Shown piece by piece: positions 30,837 to 40,091 of a stretch of DNA of 64,000 bases (position 1 is its first letter; every line of letters begins with the position of its first letter). Source of the DNA: Streptomyces sp. LHD-70 (GTDB lineage: Bacteria > Actinomycetota > Actinomycetes > Streptomycetales > Streptomycetaceae); contig NZ_JAVIFW010000001.1 in assembly GCF_031157275.1 (NCBI RefSeq), forward strand, positions 372,001-436,000, in the 5' to 3' direction. Under the pieces are notes generated by a model. The model did not search any database. It was not told where the DNA came from and saw nothing but the letters and a program-made list of their open reading frames with translations. The translations under genes and the position numbers were made by a program.

Positions 30837-33308
30837 ATGGCGCAGGGTGCTCCCGGGATGCTCGTTCCGCAGGCCGAGCAGGAGCGGGAGGTGGCCGTCG
30901 AGGCGGCGCTCGCCCGGCTCGACCTCGACTCCAAGGCCCGGCTGCTCGCCGGTCAGGACATGTGGACGCTGCCCGCGCTCCCGGAGATCGGCCTGGCCTC
31001 CCTGGTGCTGTCGGACGGTCCGGTCGGCGTGCGCGGGGTGCGCTGGACCGCCGCCGACCCGTCCGTCGCGCTGCCCTCGCCCACCGCGCTCGCCGCCGCC
31101 TGGGACCCGGAGCTCGCCCGCCGCGCCGGACACGTCCTCGCCCAGGAGGCCCGCCGCAAGGGTGTGCACGTCCTCCTCGCGCCGACGGTCAACCTGCACC
31201 GCTCCCCGCGCGGCGGCCGCCACTTCGAGGCGTACTCCGAGGATCCGTACCTGACGGGCGAGATCGGCACGGGATACGTGCGCGGCCTGCAGGAGGGCGG
31301 CGTCGGTGCGACGGTCAAGCACTTCGTGGCCAACGACGCCGAGACCGACCGCTTCACCGTCAACAACACCGTCGGCCCGCGCCCGCTGCGCGAGCTCTAC
31401 CTCGCCCCCTTCGAGGCCATCGTCAAGAACGCCCGCCCCTGGGGCATCATGACCGCCTACAACCAGGTCAACGGCACCACGATGACCGAACACGGCCCGC
31501 TCGTGAACGACGTCCTGCGCGGCGAGTGGGGCTTCGACGGCGCCAATGTCTCCGACTGGCTGGCCGCCCGCTCCACCCGCGCCGCCATCGAGGGCGGCCT
31601 GGACCTCGCGATGCCCGGCCCGCGCACCGTGTACGGCCCGGCGCTCGCCGCCGCCGTCCGCGCGGGCGAGGTCGCGGAGTCCACCGTCGACGGCGCCGTC
31701 CGCAACGTCCTGCGGCTCGCCGCCCGCGTCGGCGCCCTCGCCGGGGCCCCGCCCGTCGTCACCGAACCGCCCGCTCCCGTGGACGGCCAGTCCCTGGCCC
31801 GCGAGATCGCCCGCCGCGCCTTCGTCCTGGTACGCAACGAGCCACGCGGCGGGAAGGCCGCCCTTCCTCTCCCGTCCGGCCACACCGTCGCCCTGATCGG
31901 CGCTGCCGCGCGTGACGCCCGGGTGCTCGGCGGCGGCTCCGCCACCGTCTTCCCCGAGCGCGTCGTCCCGCCCCTCGACGGCCTCCGCGCGGCCCTCCCC
32001 GAAGGTGCGCTCACGTACGCCGTCGGCGCCGATCCGAACAGCCAACTCACCGCGGCGGGACCGGGGTTCAGCCTGCGTGCCGTCTGCCGCGACGCCGTCG
32101 GCGACGAGCTGGCCACGTTCGATGTGCCCGGCGGGCGGATCCAGTGGTTCGGCGCCGACCTGCCCGCGGGCGTCGCCATGGCCGACGTGCACAGCGTGGA
32201 ACTCACCGGCACGTTCACCCCGCGCGTCACCGGCACCCACACCTTCGGCACCCGCGGGTTCGGCCGCTTCCGCCTCACCGTCGACGGCGAGCGGCACTCC
32301 GACGAGACCCGGCTGCTCGGCCCCGACACCGACCCCTTCGACGCGTTCTTCGGCACGCCCGCCGAGGCCGCCCGCATCGACCTCGCGGCGGGCCGGGACG
32401 TGCCGGTCAGCCTCTCCCACGAGGTCAACCGGATCCCCGGCGCCCCGGTCGAGACCATCGGCTTCACCCTCGCGCACCGCGAACCCCAGCGCGACGAGGA
32501 CGAGTTGATCGCCGAGGCCGTCGCCGCCGCCCGCGCCGCCGACACCGCCGTCGTCGTGGTCGCCACCACCGAACTCGTCGAGTCCGAGGGATTCGACCGC
32601 GGCGATCTGCGCCTGCCGGGCCGCCAGGACGACCTTGTCCGCGCCGTCGCCGCGGCCAACCCCCGCACCGTGGTCGTCGTCAACTCCGGCTCCCCGGTGG
32701 AGCTCCCGTGGCGGGACGAGGTCGCCGCGATCCTCCTCGGCTGGTTCCCCGGCCAGGAGGGCGGCGCCGCCCTCGCCGACGTCCTCCTCGGCACGGCAGA
32801 ACCCGGCGGCCGCCTCCCCACCACCTGGGGCGCCCTCGCCGACGCCCCGGTCACCCAAGTCACCCCCACCAACGGCGAACTCCCTTACGCAGAAGGCCTG
32901 TTCATCGGCTACCGAGCCTGGGAGCGGACCGGCGCAACCCCCTCGTACCCCTTCGGCCACGGTCTCGGCTACACCGACTGGGAGTACGCATCCCTCAAGG
33001 CGAGCCCCGACTCCGCCACGGTCCGCCTGCGCAACACCGGCACCCGCCCCGGCCGCGAGGTCGTCCAGCTCTACCTCGCCCCCACCGCCGACCAGATCGA
33101 ACGTCCGACCCGCTGGCTCGCCGCTTTCGCGGGAGTCGAGGCCGGACCGGGCGAGAGCGTCGAGATCACGGTCCAACTCCCGCGCCGGGCCTACGAGATA
33201 TGGGATGAGGAGCAGGGGACGTGGGCCTTGGCGGAGGGCGAGTACGAGATCCAGGCGTCCCGCTCACTCACGGACACCTGCCTGACGGCGAAGGTCGACA
33301 TCAGCTGA
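30837..33308 (+). CDS. Glycoside hydrolase family 3 beta-glucosidase with PA14-like insert
   Basis: An 823-residue cytoplasmic (no signal peptide) GH3 enzyme. The (beta/alpha)8 domain has KHFVAND at 161 and nucleophile Asp240 in GANVSDWLAARS. A PA14-like carbohydrate-binding insert lies roughly at residues 410-545 (TGTFTPRVTGTHTFGTRGFGRFRL). The second domain gives the likely acid/base Glu near 582-584 (ESEGFDRGDLRLPG). A fibronectin-III-like domain ends the protein. It should release glucose or a related sugar from imported oligosaccharides. ATG 30837 has GAGGAGG 7 nt upstream. It is controlled by the divergent TetR protein, as judged by context. Confidence 0.88.
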   Translation: MAQGAPGMLVPQAEQEREVAVEAALARLDLDSKARLLAGQDMWTLPALPEIGLASLVLSDGPVGVRGVRWTAADPSVALPSPTALAAAWDPELARRAGHVLAQEARRKGVHVLLAPTVNLHRSPRGGRHFEAYSEDPYLTGEIGTGYVRGLQEGGVGATVKHFVANDAETDRFTVNNTVGPRPLRELYLAPFEAIVKNARPWGIMTAYNQVNGTTMTEHGPLVNDVLRGEWGFDGANVSDWLAARSTRAAIEGGLDLAMPGPRTVYGPALAAAVRAGEVAESTVDGAVRNVLRLAARVGALAGAPPVVTEPPAPVDGQSLAREIARRAFVLVRNEPRGGKAALPLPSGHTVALIGAAARDARVLGGGSATVFPERVVPPLDGLRAALPEGALTYAVGADPNSQLTAAGPGFSLRAVCRDAVGDELATFDVPGGRIQWFGADLPAGVAMADVHSVELTGTFTPRVTGTHTFGTRGFGRFRLTVDGERHSDETRLLGPDTDPFDAFFGTPAEAARIDLAAGRDVPVSLSHEVNRIPGAPVETIGFTLAHREPQRDEDELIAEAVAAARAADTAVVVVATTELVESEGFDRGDLRLPGRQDDLVRAVAAANPRTVVVVNSGSPVELPWRDEVAAILLGWFPGQEGGAALADVLLGTAEPGGRLPTTWGALADAPVTQVTPTNGELPYAEGLFIGYRAWERTGATPSYPFGHGLGYTDWEYASLKASPDSATVRLRNTGTRPGREVVQLYLAPTADQIERPTRWLAAFAGVEAGPGESVEITVQLPRRAYEIWDEEQGTWALAEGEYEIQASRSLTDTCLTAKVDIS

Positions 33309-34238
33309 TCAATCAGCCCCTCCGGCGTTCGAGGAGCCCGCAGTGACCCGCGTGAACGCCAGCTCCGCCAGCCGAGCCTGCCCACTCTTGCCCGGATGGA
33401 AGAAGTCCCAGCGGCTCAACTGCCCCGTACCGAAGCGGTAGTCGAAGACCGCCCCGCCGTCGTACCGGCACAGCTCGTCCTTGGCGCAGACCTCCGCCAG
33501 CGCCTCGTTGTACGCCATGACCCGCTCGTACGCAGAGTCCCGGCGCTCCGTCGACCGCGAGTCGACGGCGTCCGGCTCGCCCAGCATCGTCGGGCAGATG
33601 CCCAGGCTCCACACCTTCTTGGCCATCGCGCTGCCCCGACCCTGCGACCACAGCCGCTTCAGATCGGGCAAGCTCGCCACGTACACCTGCGCCTTCGGCC
33701 GCTCCGCGCGCAACGTACGCAGCGCCTCCGCGAAGTCCGCGCGGAACTCCGCGACCGGCGTCATCGCGTCCACCGAGGCCCGGCACACATCGTTCGCGCC
33801 CACCAGTACCGTCACCAGGTCCGGGGACTCGGCGGCCGCCTGCTCCATCTGCGCGGGCAGATCGGCCATCCTGGCGCCGCTGCTCGCGAAGTTCCAACTG
33901 CGCTTCGCCGCAGCCTCCTTGCCGAGCAGCCGTACCGCGAGGGAACGCACCTCGGGGTCGGTGCCGGTCGCCCACGACGACTCCGGGCAGTCCGAGAGCA
34001 CCGAACAGGCGTCGAAGGCCCGCGTGATGGAATCACCCACCGCGGCAAGGGACTTCGGCGAGGTGTCCCAGGCGGGCTCGGGACTCGGGGACGCCTTCGG
34101 GCTCGCCTTCGCGGCCTCGGGCGCGGACGCGGCGCCCCCGGAGCCGGAACAGCCGGCCAGCACGGACACACCCAGCACCGCCGCGGCAGCGAACGCGGCC
34201 CCGCGACGAAGGGGGCGGATGAAACCGAACTCCCGCAT
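33309..34238 (-). CDS. GDSL/SGNH-family lipoprotein hydrolase
   Basis: A 309-residue exported esterase-like protein. The signal peptide ends in a lipobox VLAGC (Cys30), so it should be membrane-anchored. After a Ser/Pro linker come the SGNH blocks: Ser70 in LAAVGDSITRAF, the Gly and Asn blocks (FASSGARM, VLVGANDVC), and Asp278/His281 in WDFFHPGKSG. Paired Cys suggest disulfides. ATG 34238 has GGGGA upstream. The last ten residues (GSSNAGGAD) are encoded by a dispersed repeat at 33314-33335. It converges with GH3 with no gap between stop codons. Confidence 0.83.
   Translation of the reverse strand: MREFGFIRPLRRGAAFAAAAVLGVSVLAGCSGSGGAASAPEAAKASPKASPSPEPAWDTSPKSLAAVGDSITRAFDACSVLSDCPESSWATGTDPEVRSLAVRLLGKEAAAKRSWNFASSGARMADLPAQMEQAAAESPDLVTVLVGANDVCRASVDAMTPVAEFRADFAEALRTLRAERPKAQVYVASLPDLKRLWSQGRGSAMAKKVWSLGICPTMLGEPDAVDSRSTERRDSAYERVMAYNEALAEVCAKDELCRYDGGAVFDYRFGTGQLSRWDFFHPGKSGQARLAELAFTRVTAGSSNAGGAD
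33314..33335. repeat. Dispersed repeat copy forming the GDSL protein C-terminus
   Basis: Begins CAGCCCCTCCGGCGTTCGA, a variant of the element at 41705, 41748 and 17970. It lies between the two convergent stop codons and inside the GDSL reading frame. Confidence 0.55.
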
Positions 34239-34524
34239 CTGCACGTCCCCGTTCCCGTCCCCTCTGCAACAGCTGTGGCGCCCTGCCGGGTGAATGCTGA
34301 ACGATTCCCAGCGCTGGGACCGACGGTACGTCACACTCGGGCCGCTGCCGCACGGTAGTTTTGCCACAGTCGAACCCAGAGGCAGGCCGCTGTCTCGGTT
34401 CCGGTAAATTACATCACGTCAGATCTGTCCGAATTGGTCATCATTGGCTCCGTTCGGTCAGCATTGCTCGGCACGGGCGCGAGGCCGCTGAGGAAGGCGA
34501 ACCTCGACCCACACTGGAGGTCCG

Positions 34525-35019
34525 GTGACGACACGTGGAGTTCTGTACGTGCACTCCGCTCCGCGCGCGCTGTGCCCGCACATCGAATGGGCAGTCGCGG
34601 GCGTACTCGGCGGGCGGGTGAACCTCGACTGGATCCGGCAGCCCGCCGCCCCCGGCACGTGGAGATCCGAGTTCTCCTGGCAGGCCGAGCCCGGCACGGC
34701 CGCCAAGCTGGCCTCCGCGCTGCGCGGTTGGCAGATGCTGCGCTTCGAGGTCACCGCGGAACCCAGCGCGAGCACGGAGGGCGAGCGGTACAGCGCCACC
34801 CCCGACCTCGGCATCTTCCACGCCGTCACCGGCATCCACGGCGACATCCTGATCCCCGAGGACCGGCTGCGCGCCGCCCTCGCCCGCTCGCAGCGCGGCG
34901 AGAGCGACCTGGAGTCCGAACTCTCCGGCCTCCTCGGCAAGCCCTGGGACGACGAGTTGGAGCCCTTCCGGTACGCGGGCGAGGGCGCGCCGGTGCGGTG
35001 GTTGCACCAGGTGGTGTGA
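34525..35019 (+). CDS. DUF3145-family protein
   Basis: A 164-residue conserved actinobacterial protein of unknown function: TRGVLYVHSAPRALCPHIEWA, VNLDWIRQPAAPGTWRSEF and LGIFHAVTGIHGDILIPEDRLR are diagnostic. It is normally found close to the fatty acid synthase operon, as here. The GTG start follows GGAGG by 4 nt. The upstream region (34370-34500) is unusually AT-rich and probably holds its promoter. A 21-bp-stem terminator separates it from the convergent fabF. Confidence 0.82.
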   Translation: MTTRGVLYVHSAPRALCPHIEWAVAGVLGGRVNLDWIRQPAAPGTWRSEFSWQAEPGTAAKLASALRGWQMLRFEVTAEPSASTEGERYSATPDLGIFHAVTGIHGDILIPEDRLRAALARSQRGESDLESELSGLLGKPWDDELEPFRYAGEGAPVRWLHQVV

Positions 35020-35034
35020 CCGACCGCGTAGCGG

Positions 35035-35081
35035 GTACGCCGAAGCCCCGCCCGGAACTCCCGGGCGGGGCTTCGGCGTAC
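35035..35081. terminator. Very strong bidirectional terminator
   Basis: Perfect 21-bp stem (35035-35055 with 35061-35081) and 5-nt loop AACTC, placed between the convergent DUF3145 and fabF genes. Confidence 0.9.
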
Positions 35082-35091
35082 TTACCGAAAC

Positions 35092-36354
35092 TCAGACGGT
35101 GCGGAACGCCAGCACGACGTTGTGGCCGCCGAACCCGAACGAGTCGTTCAGGGCAGCGATCGTGCCCTCGGGAAGAGGACGCGACTCGCCGCGGACGATG
35201 TCCGCCTCCGCCTCCGGGTCGAGGTTCTCGATGTTGATCGTCGGCGGGGCGACACGGTTCTTCAGCGCGAGGACCGTGGCCACGGTCTCCACGCCGCCCG
35301 CGCCACCGAGCAGGTGACCGGTCATCGACTTCGTCGCCGAGACGGCCACGTGGTCCAGGTCGTCGCCGAGGACCTTGCGCAGCGCGCGCAGCTCGCCGAT
35401 GTCGCCCTGCGGGGTCGACGTGGCGTGCGCGTTGGCGTGCACGATCTCGGCGGGCTTCAGGCCCGTGGAGTCGAGCAGGTTCTGCACCGCCTGCGCGATA
35501 CCCGTGCCGGACGGCTCGGGCTGCGTGATGTGGTGGGCGTCGGCGGAGATGCCCTGGCCGACGGCCTCGACGTAGATCTTCGCGCCGCGGGCCTTGGCGT
35601 GCTCCTCGGACTCCAGGACGACGACGCCGGAGCCCTCGCCGAGCACGAAGCCGTTGCGGTCGACGTCGTAGGGACGGGAGGCGCCCTGCGGGTCGTCGTT
35701 GCTCTTGGACATCGCCATCATGTTGCCGAACGCCACCATGGGCAGCGGGTGGATGGCGGCCTCGGTGCCACCGGCGATGACGATGTCGGCACGGCCGGTA
35801 CGGATCATCTCGATGGCGTAGCCGATGGCCTCGGCGCCGGACGCGCACGCGGAGACCGGGGTGTGCACACCGGCGCGGGCGTTCAGCTCGATACCGACGT
35901 TGGCCGCCGGGGAGTTGGGCATCAGCATCGGCACGGTGTGCGGGGAGACGCGGCGTACGCCCTTCTCCTTGAGCACGTCGTACTGGTCGAGCAGCGTCGT
36001 GACGCCGCCGATACCGGAGGCGATGACCGCGCCCAGGCGGCTCGGGTCGACGCCGGACTCCTCACCGGCGGCGCCGGTGAGGCCCGCGTCCTGCCAGGCC
36101 TCGCGGGCGGCGATCAGCGCGAACTGCGCCGAGCGGTCCAGCTTGCGGGCCTGTGGGCGAGGGATGATCTCGGTCGGTTCCACGGCGATCTGTCCGGCGA
36201 TCCGGACCGGAAGCTCTGCGGCCCACTCCTGCTCGAGCAGGGAGACACCGGAACGGCCCGCGAGCAGGCCCTCCCAGGTAGAAGCCGCATCGCCACCCAG
36301 CGGTGTGGTTGCGCCGATACCGGTGACGACCACGGTGCGATTGGTCGAGTTCAC
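35092..36354 (-). CDS. fabF: Beta-ketoacyl-ACP synthase II
   Basis: A 420-residue condensing enzyme that elongates acyl-ACP with malonyl-ACP in type II fatty acid synthesis. Catalytic residues are visible: Cys170 in TPVSACASG, His310 in VHANAHATSTPQGD and His347 with Lys342 in SATKSMTGHLLGGAG. The GTG start at 36354 follows a GGAGAAAG. It is the last gene of the fabD-fabH-acpP-fabF operon, 71 nt after acpP, and ends at a strong terminator. NAHATSTP has Ala where many KAS enzymes have Gly. Confidence 0.95.
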   Translation of the reverse strand: MNSTNRTVVVTGIGATTPLGGDAASTWEGLLAGRSGVSLLEQEWAAELPVRIAGQIAVEPTEIIPRPQARKLDRSAQFALIAAREAWQDAGLTGAAGEESGVDPSRLGAVIASGIGGVTTLLDQYDVLKEKGVRRVSPHTVPMLMPNSPAANVGIELNARAGVHTPVSACASGAEAIGYAIEMIRTGRADIVIAGGTEAAIHPLPMVAFGNMMAMSKSNDDPQGASRPYDVDRNGFVLGEGSGVVVLESEEHAKARGAKIYVEAVGQGISADAHHITQPEPSGTGIAQAVQNLLDSTGLKPAEIVHANAHATSTPQGDIGELRALRKVLGDDLDHVAVSATKSMTGHLLGGAGGVETVATVLALKNRVAPPTINIENLDPEAEADIVRGESRPLPEGTIAALNDSFGFGGHNVVLAFRTV

Positions 36355-36425
36355 AGGGATTCTTTCTCCACGTAATAGGGATACAACGGCGCCACCGCCG
36401 GGTGGCGTTACCGACTGGCAGAGGG

Positions 36426-36674
36426 TCAGCTCTGGTGGTCGGCGATGTACTTCGCGGCGTCGCCGACCGTCTTGAGGTTCTTGACGTCGTCGTCCGGGAT
36501 CTTCACGTCGAAGCGCTCTTCGGCGGCGACGACGACCTCGACCATGGACAGCGAGTCGACGTCCAGGTCATCCGTGAAGGACTTGTCCAGCTGGACGTCC
36601 TCGGTGGGGATGCCGGCGATCTCGTTCACGATCTCCGCGAGACCGGCAACGATCTCTTCCTGAGTGGCGGCCAT
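36426..36674 (-). CDS. acpP: Acyl carrier protein
   Basis: An 82-residue acidic carrier protein. Ser41 in DLDVDSLSMVE is the phosphopantetheine attachment site. The sequence pattern (EIVAGLAEIVNEIAGI, VVVAAEERFDVKIPDDD) is that of primary fatty acid ACP rather than a polyketide ACP. AAGGAG lies 7 nt before ATG 36674. It shuttles intermediates between FabD, FabH and FabF encoded on either side. Confidence 0.95.
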   Translation of the reverse strand: MAATQEEIVAGLAEIVNEIAGIPTEDVQLDKSFTDDLDVDSLSMVEVVVAAEERFDVKIPDDDVKNLKTVGDAAKYIADHQS

Positions 36675-36765
36675 GTGGCGCTCCTTCGTATGTATCAGAT
36701 GGTTTGCGGCATCGACCGGGATCCTTCGCGCAGACGGGAAATCTTCGCGAAGGTCCGTACGGTGC

Positions 36766-37797
36766 CTAGGGGAGGGTAACGACCGTGGCGGCGTACACGA
36801 GACCCGCCCCGAAGCCGATGACCAGCGCGGTGTCGCCGCTCTTCGCTTCGCCGGTCGCCAGGAGCCGCTCCATCGCGAGCGGGATCGAGGCGGCCGAGGT
36901 GTTGCCGGTGGTTTCCACGTCACGGGCGACCGTGACGTGCTCCGGCAGTTTCAGAGTCTTCACCATCGAGTCGATGATCCGCATGTTCGCCTGGTGCGGA
37001 ATGAAGACGTCCAGGTCGTCCGGGCTCAGGCCGGCGGCGTCGAGCGCCTCCTTGGCGACCTTCGCCATCTCGAACACGGCCCAGCGGAACACCGCTTGGC
37101 CCTCCTGCGTGATCGCAGGGAACTTGATGTTGCCGTCGCTGTCCAGGGGCAGCTTCGACACGTCGCCGAGGCGGAAGTCCGTCCACGGCACGGTCTGCTT
37201 GATCGTCTCGGACTTGTCGCCCTCCGAGCCCCAGACCGTCGGGCCGATCTCCGGCTCGTCGGACGGGCCGACGACGACCGCGCCCGCGCCGTCACCGAAC
37301 AGGAAGGCCGTCGCCCGGTCGGTCAGGTCGGTCAGGTCGCTGAGCCGCTCCACGCCGATGACCAGCACGTACGTGGCGGAGCCCTCGGTCACCAGGCCCT
37401 TGGCGAGGGTCAGTCCGTAGCCGAAGCCGGCGCAGCCCGCGGAGATGTCGAACGCGGCGGCCTTCTCGGTGCCGAGCTTGTCGGCGATCTCCGTGGCCAC
37501 GGCCGGGGTCTGCTTGAAGTGCGAGACGGTCGAGACGATCACGGCGCCGATCTTGTCGGCGGTGATCCCGGCGTCGGCGATCGCCTTGCCGGACGCCTCG
37601 ATCGACATGGCGGCGACGGTCTCCTCGTCGCTCGCCCAGTGCCGCGTGGCGATGCCGGAGCGGGAGCGGATCCACTCGTCGGAGGAGTCGATCGTCTCGA
37701 GGATCACCTCGTTGGGCACGACCCTGGTCGGACGGTAGCCGCCGACACCGAGGATGCGCGCGTACGGTGAGCCCTTGCTTGGCTTGATCTTCGACAT
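36766..37797 (-). CDS. fabH: Beta-ketoacyl-ACP synthase III
   Basis: A 343-residue initiating condensing enzyme that joins an acyl-CoA starter (acetyl- or branched-chain in Streptomyces) to malonyl-ACP. The catalytic triad is Cys122 in DISAGCAGF, His268 in FIPHQANMR and Asn299 in ETTGNTSAAS. It starts 17 nt after fabD. GGAG lies 10 nt before ATG 37797. Branched-chain starter use is known for Streptomyces FabH and would fit iso/anteiso lipids. Confidence 0.95.
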   Translation of the reverse strand: MSKIKPSKGSPYARILGVGGYRPTRVVPNEVILETIDSSDEWIRSRSGIATRHWASDEETVAAMSIEASGKAIADAGITADKIGAVIVSTVSHFKQTPAVATEIADKLGTEKAAAFDISAGCAGFGYGLTLAKGLVTEGSATYVLVIGVERLSDLTDLTDRATAFLFGDGAGAVVVGPSDEPEIGPTVWGSEGDKSETIKQTVPWTDFRLGDVSKLPLDSDGNIKFPAITQEGQAVFRWAVFEMAKVAKEALDAAGLSPDDLDVFIPHQANMRIIDSMVKTLKLPEHVTVARDVETTGNTSAASIPLAMERLLATGEAKSGDTALVIGFGAGLVYAATVVTLP

Positions 37798-37814
37798 GCT
37801 CTCGGGGCTCCTAC

Positions 37815-38744
37815 TCAGGCCGTCTGCGAATGTTCGGCGATCAGGGCGCGGGCCGCGTCGAGGTCGTCGGGGGTCTTCAGGGCGAGCGTCTTCACACCCG
37901 GCAGAGCGCGCTTGGCCAGGCCCGTGAGGGTGCCGCCGGGGCAGAGCTCGACGAGCGCGGTCACGCCGAGCTCCTTGAAGGTCTCCATGCACAGGTCCCA
38001 GCGGACCGGGTTGGCGACCTGGCCGACCAGGCGCGCGATCACCTCGGCGCCGGAGTCGACGGCCGCGCCGTCCTTGTTCGAGACGTACCGGACCTTCGGG
38101 TCGGCCGGGGACAGCTGCTTCGCGGCCTCGTCCAGGACGGCGACCGCGGGCCCCATGTGCTCGGTGTGGAACGCGCCGGCGACCTGCAGCGGGACCACCC
38201 GGCGGGTGCCCTCGGGCTTGTCCTCGGCGAGCGCGGCGAGCTGCTCCATGGTGCCGGCGGCGACGATCTGACCGGCGCCGTTGACGTTCGCCGGGGTCAG
38301 GCCGAGCTTCTCCAGGTGCGGCAGGACGGCGTCGGGCTCGCCGCCGAGCAGCGCCGACATGCCGGTCTGCGTGATGGCCGCGGCGTCCGCCATGGCCAGA
38401 CCGCGCTTGCGGACCAGCTGCAGGGCCGCCGTGTCGTCGAGGACACCCGCGAGCGCGGCGGCGGTGATCTCGCCGACGCTGTGACCGGCGACCGCGCCCG
38501 GCGCGAGCTCATCGGCCGAGCCGAGAGCCGAGGCGGAGAGCAGCCCGGCGGCCACGAGCAGCGGCTGCGCGACCGCGGTGTCACGGATGGCGTCGGCGTC
38601 GGCCTGCGTGCCGTAGTGGGCGAGGTCGAGACCGATGGCGTCGGACCAGGCGGCGAGCCGGTCGGCGGCGCCGGGGAGTTCGAGCCAGGGAGTCAGGAAG
38701 CCGGGCGTCTGGGCGCCTTGGCCGGGAGCGACGAGTACGAGCAC
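37815..38744 (-). CDS. fabD: Malonyl-CoA:ACP transacylase
   Basis: A 309-residue transacylase that loads malonate onto ACP. Active Ser89 sits in GAVAGHSVGEI and the partner His193 in VAGAFHTEHM; the start VLVLVAPGQGAQTPG is typical. GTG 38744 is chosen because AAGAGAGAG lies 7 nt upstream and S. coelicolor FabD begins MLVLVAPGQG (from memory). A GTG at 38750 is too close to that site. It is the first gene of the fab operon, directly downstream of fasR. Confidence 0.93.
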   Translation of the reverse strand: MLVLVAPGQGAQTPGFLTPWLELPGAADRLAAWSDAIGLDLAHYGTQADADAIRDTAVAQPLLVAAGLLSASALGSADELAPGAVAGHSVGEITAAALAGVLDDTAALQLVRKRGLAMADAAAITQTGMSALLGGEPDAVLPHLEKLGLTPANVNGAGQIVAAGTMEQLAALAEDKPEGTRRVVPLQVAGAFHTEHMGPAVAVLDEAAKQLSPADPKVRYVSNKDGAAVDSGAEVIARLVGQVANPVRWDLCMETFKELGVTALVELCPGGTLTGLAKRALPGVKTLALKTPDDLDAARALIAEHSQTA

Positions 38745-38750
38745 TCTCAC

Positions 38751-38833
38751 ACTCTCTCTTGTGGACGGCGGCAACCGCCCGTGGGGACAGGGACGAAGAA
38801 CAGTCAGGGGAATTGTGGACCCCCGACAAAAGT
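38751..38833 (-). promoter_or_regulatory. fabD promoter region, expected FasR target
   Basis: The 83 nt between fasR and fabD must carry the fab operon promoter. On the minus strand CTTTTGTCGGGGGTCCACAA is a conspicuous AT/GC-mixed stretch. FasR is known to bind and activate the fabD promoter in S. coelicolor. The exact site is not assigned here. Confidence 0.45.
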
Positions 38834-40033
38834 CTAGGACTGGGGATCCCCGTCGACCAGACGCCCCAGGATCAGCGCGATCCGCAGGGTGAACGCGGAC
38901 CGTACATCGGAGGGCGACCAGCCGGTGACGTCAGTCACACGTCGCAGCCGGTAGCGCACGGTGTTGGGGTGAACGAACAACATTCGCGCGGCGCCTTCGA
39001 GGCTGCTCGCCTGTTCCAGGTAGACGCTCAGGGTCTCCAGGAGTGCGGAGCCGGCCTCCTCCAGCGGTCTGTAGATCTCCTCCACCAGCTGCTCGCGCGC
39101 GGCCGGGTCTCCGGCGATCGCGCGCTCCGGCAGGAGATCGTCCGCGAGAACCGGGCGCGGGGCGTCCTGCCAGGCCGAGCAGGCCTTCAGCCCGGCGGCC
39201 GCGTTCTGTGCGGACCGGGTGGCGGCGAGCAGGTCGGGGACCACGGGCCCGGCGACGACGGGGCCCGCGGCGTACGGGCCGATCAGGGCCTTGGCGACGG
39301 CGAGCGGGTTGTCGCTGCCGCCCGCGATCACCACGAGCCGGTCGCCGAGCACCCCGGTCAGGACCTGCAGCTTGGCGTGGCGCGAGGCCCGGCGGATCGC
39401 CTCGACGGTCAGTTCGCTGTCCCCGTCCGGCGCGGTGCCGAGCACGACGCACACATGCTCCGGGGAGTTCCAGCCGAGGGCGGCGGCCCGGCTGACGGCG
39501 CCCTCGTCGGCCTCGCCGGAGAGGACCGCGTTCACGACGAGCGATTCGAGCCGGGCGTCCCAGGCGCCGCGGGCCTCGGCGGCCTGCGCGTACACCTGCG
39601 CGGTGGCGAAGGCGATCTCGCGGGCGTAGACGAGGAGCGCCTCGCGCAGGATCGACTCGTCGCCGGGCGCCGCGACCTCGTCGATCGCGGACTCCATCAC
39701 CTCGATCGTCGTACGCACCATCTCGACGGTCTGGCGCAGCGTGATCGCCCGCGTCAGCTCGCGCGGGGCGGTGCCGAAGACGTCGGTGGAGATGGCCTGC
39801 GGGGCGTCGGGGTGCCGGAACCACTCGGTGAACGCGGCGATACCGGCCTGCGCGACAAGACCGATCCAGGACCGGTTCTCCGGCGGCATCGCGCGGTACC
39901 ACGGCAGCGTCTCGTCCATGCGCGCGATCGCCTGTGCGGCGAGGCTCCCGGAGGACTGCTCAAGTCGCTTGAGGGTCGCGGCATGCGAGTGCGGGGCGGG
40001 CGGCTTCGGAGATTCGTCTACGGGTTCGGGCAC
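38834..40033 (-). CDS. fasR: Fatty acid synthesis regulator, PucR/CdaR type
   Basis: A 399-residue activator with a C-terminal HTH_30 helix-turn-helix (ASSLEGAARMLFVHPNTVRYRLRRVTDVTGW) and a GGDEF-like CdaR middle domain. Its place immediately upstream of fabD, on the same strand, identifies it as the orthologue of S. coelicolor FasR, which binds the fabD promoter and activates the operon. The GTG at 40033 (VPEPVDES) is chosen because the longer frame would run into the divergent pirin gene; the ribosome site is weak. Confidence 0.86.
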   Translation of the reverse strand: MPEPVDESPKPPAPHSHAATLKRLEQSSGSLAAQAIARMDETLPWYRAMPPENRSWIGLVAQAGIAAFTEWFRHPDAPQAISTDVFGTAPRELTRAITLRQTVEMVRTTIEVMESAIDEVAAPGDESILREALLVYAREIAFATAQVYAQAAEARGAWDARLESLVVNAVLSGEADEGAVSRAAALGWNSPEHVCVVLGTAPDGDSELTVEAIRRASRHAKLQVLTGVLGDRLVVIAGGSDNPLAVAKALIGPYAAGPVVAGPVVPDLLAATRSAQNAAAGLKACSAWQDAPRPVLADDLLPERAIAGDPAAREQLVEEIYRPLEEAGSALLETLSVYLEQASSLEGAARMLFVHPNTVRYRLRRVTDVTGWSPSDVRSAFTLRIALILGRLVDGDPQS

Positions 40034-40078
40034 GGGACAAGACTGCCTTATCGGGGCGGGTCGGCGGAGTGCCGGGTC

Positions 40079-40084
40079 TACCGT
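40079..40084 (+). promoter_or_regulatory. -10 box TACCGT of the pirin gene
   Basis: TACCGT ends 7 nt before GTG 40092 and 10 nt before ATG 40095. No ribosome binding site is visible, suggesting leaderless translation. Confidence 0.4.
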
Positions 40085-40091
40085 GGGGGGC

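Noticed and set aside
35092-36354. FabF Ala311 (NAHATSTP) as a defective active site
   Set aside because: The neighbouring His310 is intact and, as I recall, Streptomyces FabF proteins commonly carry this Ala, so it is not evidence of inactivation.
38855-38864. GGGGATCCCC palindrome as a FasR site
   Set aside because: It lies within the fasR coding end and not in the fabD promoter gap. Such GC palindromes are frequent in this DNA.
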